Assembly (NCBI GenBank): GCA_028717765.1
Contig: JAQUNE010000095.1
Coordinates: 1-6,006, forward strand
Reading direction: 5' to 3'
DNA length: 6,006 bases
Source: Candidatus Omnitrophota bacterium
GTDB taxonomy: Bacteria; Omnitrophota; Koll11; Gygaellales; Profunditerraquicolaceae
How positions within the stretch are numbered: the stretch's first letter is position 1; every line of letters begins with the position of its first letter. The notes beneath the pieces were generated by a model, which had not been told where the DNA came from, ran no database searches, and worked only from the letters and a program-made list of their open reading frames with translations. The translations under genes were made by a program, and so were the position numbers. Below are positions 4,599 through 6,006 of the stretch, piece after piece.

Positions 4599-6006
4599 TT
4601 CTGTTTATTTATGCGTATTTGGTACACAAGCATTAATAGGCTGTTTACAAACCAATAAAGCACTAACCCTGATGGCATATGGTAAAAAATAACCCCAAAC
4701 ATAATAGGCATAATAATTGACATCATTTTCTGCTGCTGAGCTGCTTCCCCGGTTGCCTTAACCGTAGAGATTTTTTGTTGTACAAACATTCCAATAGCCA
4801 TTAAAATTGGTAGAATATTTACCTGATTTCCTAAAATTGGTATTGAATTTTTAAAAGTAAAAAGTTGGTCCGGAGAAGAAAGGTCTTTGATCCAAAGGAA
4901 CTGAGCTCCTCTTAAAGCCACGGAACGAATTAATGCCTGATACAGAGCAAAGAAGATTGGCATTTGCAATAAAAGCGGGAGGCATCCACCTAATGGGTTA
5001 ACCTTATGTTCTTTATATAGTTCCATAATCTCTTTATTTAATCTTTGGGGATTATCTTTAAGTTCTTTACGTAAAGCTTCGATCTTGGGTTGCAAAAGCT
5101 GCATCTCTTTCATTGAGCGCATTTGCTTAAGTGAGAGTGGAAAAAGTAAAAAGTATACAGCTATGCTTAATATTATTATCGCCCATCCCCAATTATGTAC
5201 CAAGTTATAGAAAAAGCCAAGTAACTGTAAAAGCAACTGGGCAATAAAATCAAAGGTCCCATAATATATAATTCCTGACCATTCAGGTTTAATATTATTT
5301 ATTGTTTTCAAATCCTGAGGGCCTAAATAAATATGAAATAAATGTCCAATCTGAGCCCCAGGCTTTAAATTCAACTCAGAATCCAAAATACCAACCTCTG
5401 ATTCCTGACTATTGAGTTTCTTAACATAGGCGCTCATTACAGTATCAGTTGGCTCCAGAATTGCGCAAAAATATTGGTCACGTAACCCAATAAATTTCAC
5501 ATCCTGAGTAGTGAAATCTTTTCCCGCTGGCAGATGCAATGTTTTTTCTTTATTGCCAACGAAAACATCCTGGTAACGTGATTGGTTATTTTTAGCCGAT
5601 AGATCTAACCGGCCTAAGATTAATTTGGGATGCAGAATCATAGGAGAAGAGGATAAATTTTGAACTTTAATCTCTAAGTCTATGGTATAACTATTGTTAG
5701 GAATAATAAATTTTTTGATAATACGCTTGTTTTGATCCTGGCAAACAAATGATATTTGTTCTTTAGTTATGCTTTCCTGTTTAAATATATTGCCGTTATC
5801 ATAAAGAAAGCCAATTCTAAGAGGCAAACGATGCTCAAGCTTGTTTTTAAAAACTACCTCCACAATAGAAGCATTGGCTGGATCAAAAATTATATCCCGG
5901 CTATCTTGAGTAAATTTTACTAATTCATTTGCGGCGTTCGGAGGGGACAGGGGTTCACCTGATATTTGATTAGCCGGCAATGTTTGTTGAGTTAATGGCT
6001 GCTCCT
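4595..6006 (-). CDS. yidC: Membrane protein insertase YidC (5' end outside window)
   Basis: About 470 codons are visible and the frame stays open to the window edge; the TTG at 5980 is internal, not a start. YidC inserts and folds inner-membrane proteins alone or with SecYEG. Numbering from that TTG: a periplasmic beta-rich domain (about 25-230, with KFIGLRDQYFCAIL near 162-175 matching the family's WIGLxxKYF), an amphipathic helix and first core membrane helix (about 240-282), a charged cytoplasmic hairpin (284-326, LQPKIEALRKEL), NPLGGCLPLLLQMPIF (328-343) opening the next helix, and two further hydrophobic regions (about 388-403 and 419-450, with MPSGLVLYW). The N-terminal membrane anchor must lie upstream of 6006. 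The large periplasmic domain indicates a diderm bacterium. One oddity: tyrosine 276 occupies the position of the groove arginine (E. coli R366). The gene overlaps the jag-like gene by 4 bases and is origin-proximal in most bacteria. Confidence 0.96.
   Translation of the reverse strand, partial: EQPLTQQTLPANQISGEPLSPPNAANELVKFTQDSRDIIFDPANASIVEVVFKNKLEHRLPLRIGFLYDNGNIFKQESITKEQISFVCQDQNKRIIKKFIIPNNSYTIDLEIKVQNLSSSPMILHPKLILGRLDLSAKNNQSRYQDVFVGNKEKTLHLPAGKDFTTQDVKFIGLRDQYFCAILEPTDTVMSAYVKKLNSQESEVGILDSELNLKPGAQIGHLFHIYLGPQDLKTINNIKPEWSGIIYYGTFDFIAQLLLQLLGFFYNLVHNWGWAIIILSIAVYFLLFPLSLKQMRSMKEMQLLQPKIEALRKELKDNPQRLNKEIMELYKEHKVNPLGGCLPLLLQMPIFFALYQALIRSVALRGAQFLWIKDLSSPDQLFTFKNSIPILGNQVNILPILMAIGMFVQQKISTVKATGEAAQQQKMMSIIMPIMFGVIFYHMPSGLVLYWFVNSLLMLVYQIRINKQK

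Noticed and set aside
5978..5980. TTG at 5980 as the YidC start
   Set aside because: The frame continues open to the window edge and the protein would lack the N-terminal membrane anchor expected of a diderm YidC.

Overview
The window holds eight genes and part of a ninth at each edge's end of the row (nine in all), every one on the minus strand and packed almost without gaps. Read in the direction of transcription, from high to low coordinates, they are: yidC (5' end beyond position 6006), a stand-alone Jag N-terminal domain gene, parA, parB, ndk, yicC, gmk, rpoZ and coaBC (3' end beyond position 1). The longest stretch without coding sequence is about 80 bases (4318-4397). No tRNA, rRNA, CRISPR array or mobile element was seen.

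The YidC has the large periplasmic domain typical of diderm (Gram-negative type) bacteria, so the source is very likely a diderm bacterium. Base composition is moderate to low in GC, lower at the yidC-parA end. The phylum cannot be fixed from the sequence. A poorly cultured lineage such as Omnitrophota or a relative is a guess based on the gene set and order only.

The layout joins two neighbourhoods that are usually separate. Positions 3520-6006 (yidC, jag, parA, and then parB) match the conserved region near the replication origin, but without mnmE, mnmG or rsmG between jag and parA. Positions 1-2152 (yicC, gmk, rpoZ, coaBC) match a conserved housekeeping cluster for RNA turnover, GMP phosphorylation, the RNA polymerase omega subunit and coenzyme A synthesis. 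ndk bridges the two and functionally suits gmk: Gmk makes GDP and Ndk makes GTP.

The most informative non-coding stretch is the jag-parA gap. It carries a strong sigma70-type promoter (TTGACA, 16-base spacer, GATAAT). Between its predicted start of transcription and parA lie two adjoining dyads: a parS-like 16-mer with a CCCGGG centre, intermediate between the ParB site parS and the Noc site NBS, and a perfect 8-bp inverted repeat ending 3 bases before the parA start codon. Together they suggest a centromere-like and/or autoregulatory control site for the parAB-led operon.

Other points worth attention are the Jag domain gene lacking its RNA-binding KH and R3H domains, a YidC with tyrosine where the groove arginine normally sits, and an Ndk with a variant active-site loop. 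No wholly new system was found; the rest is ordinary core metabolism.
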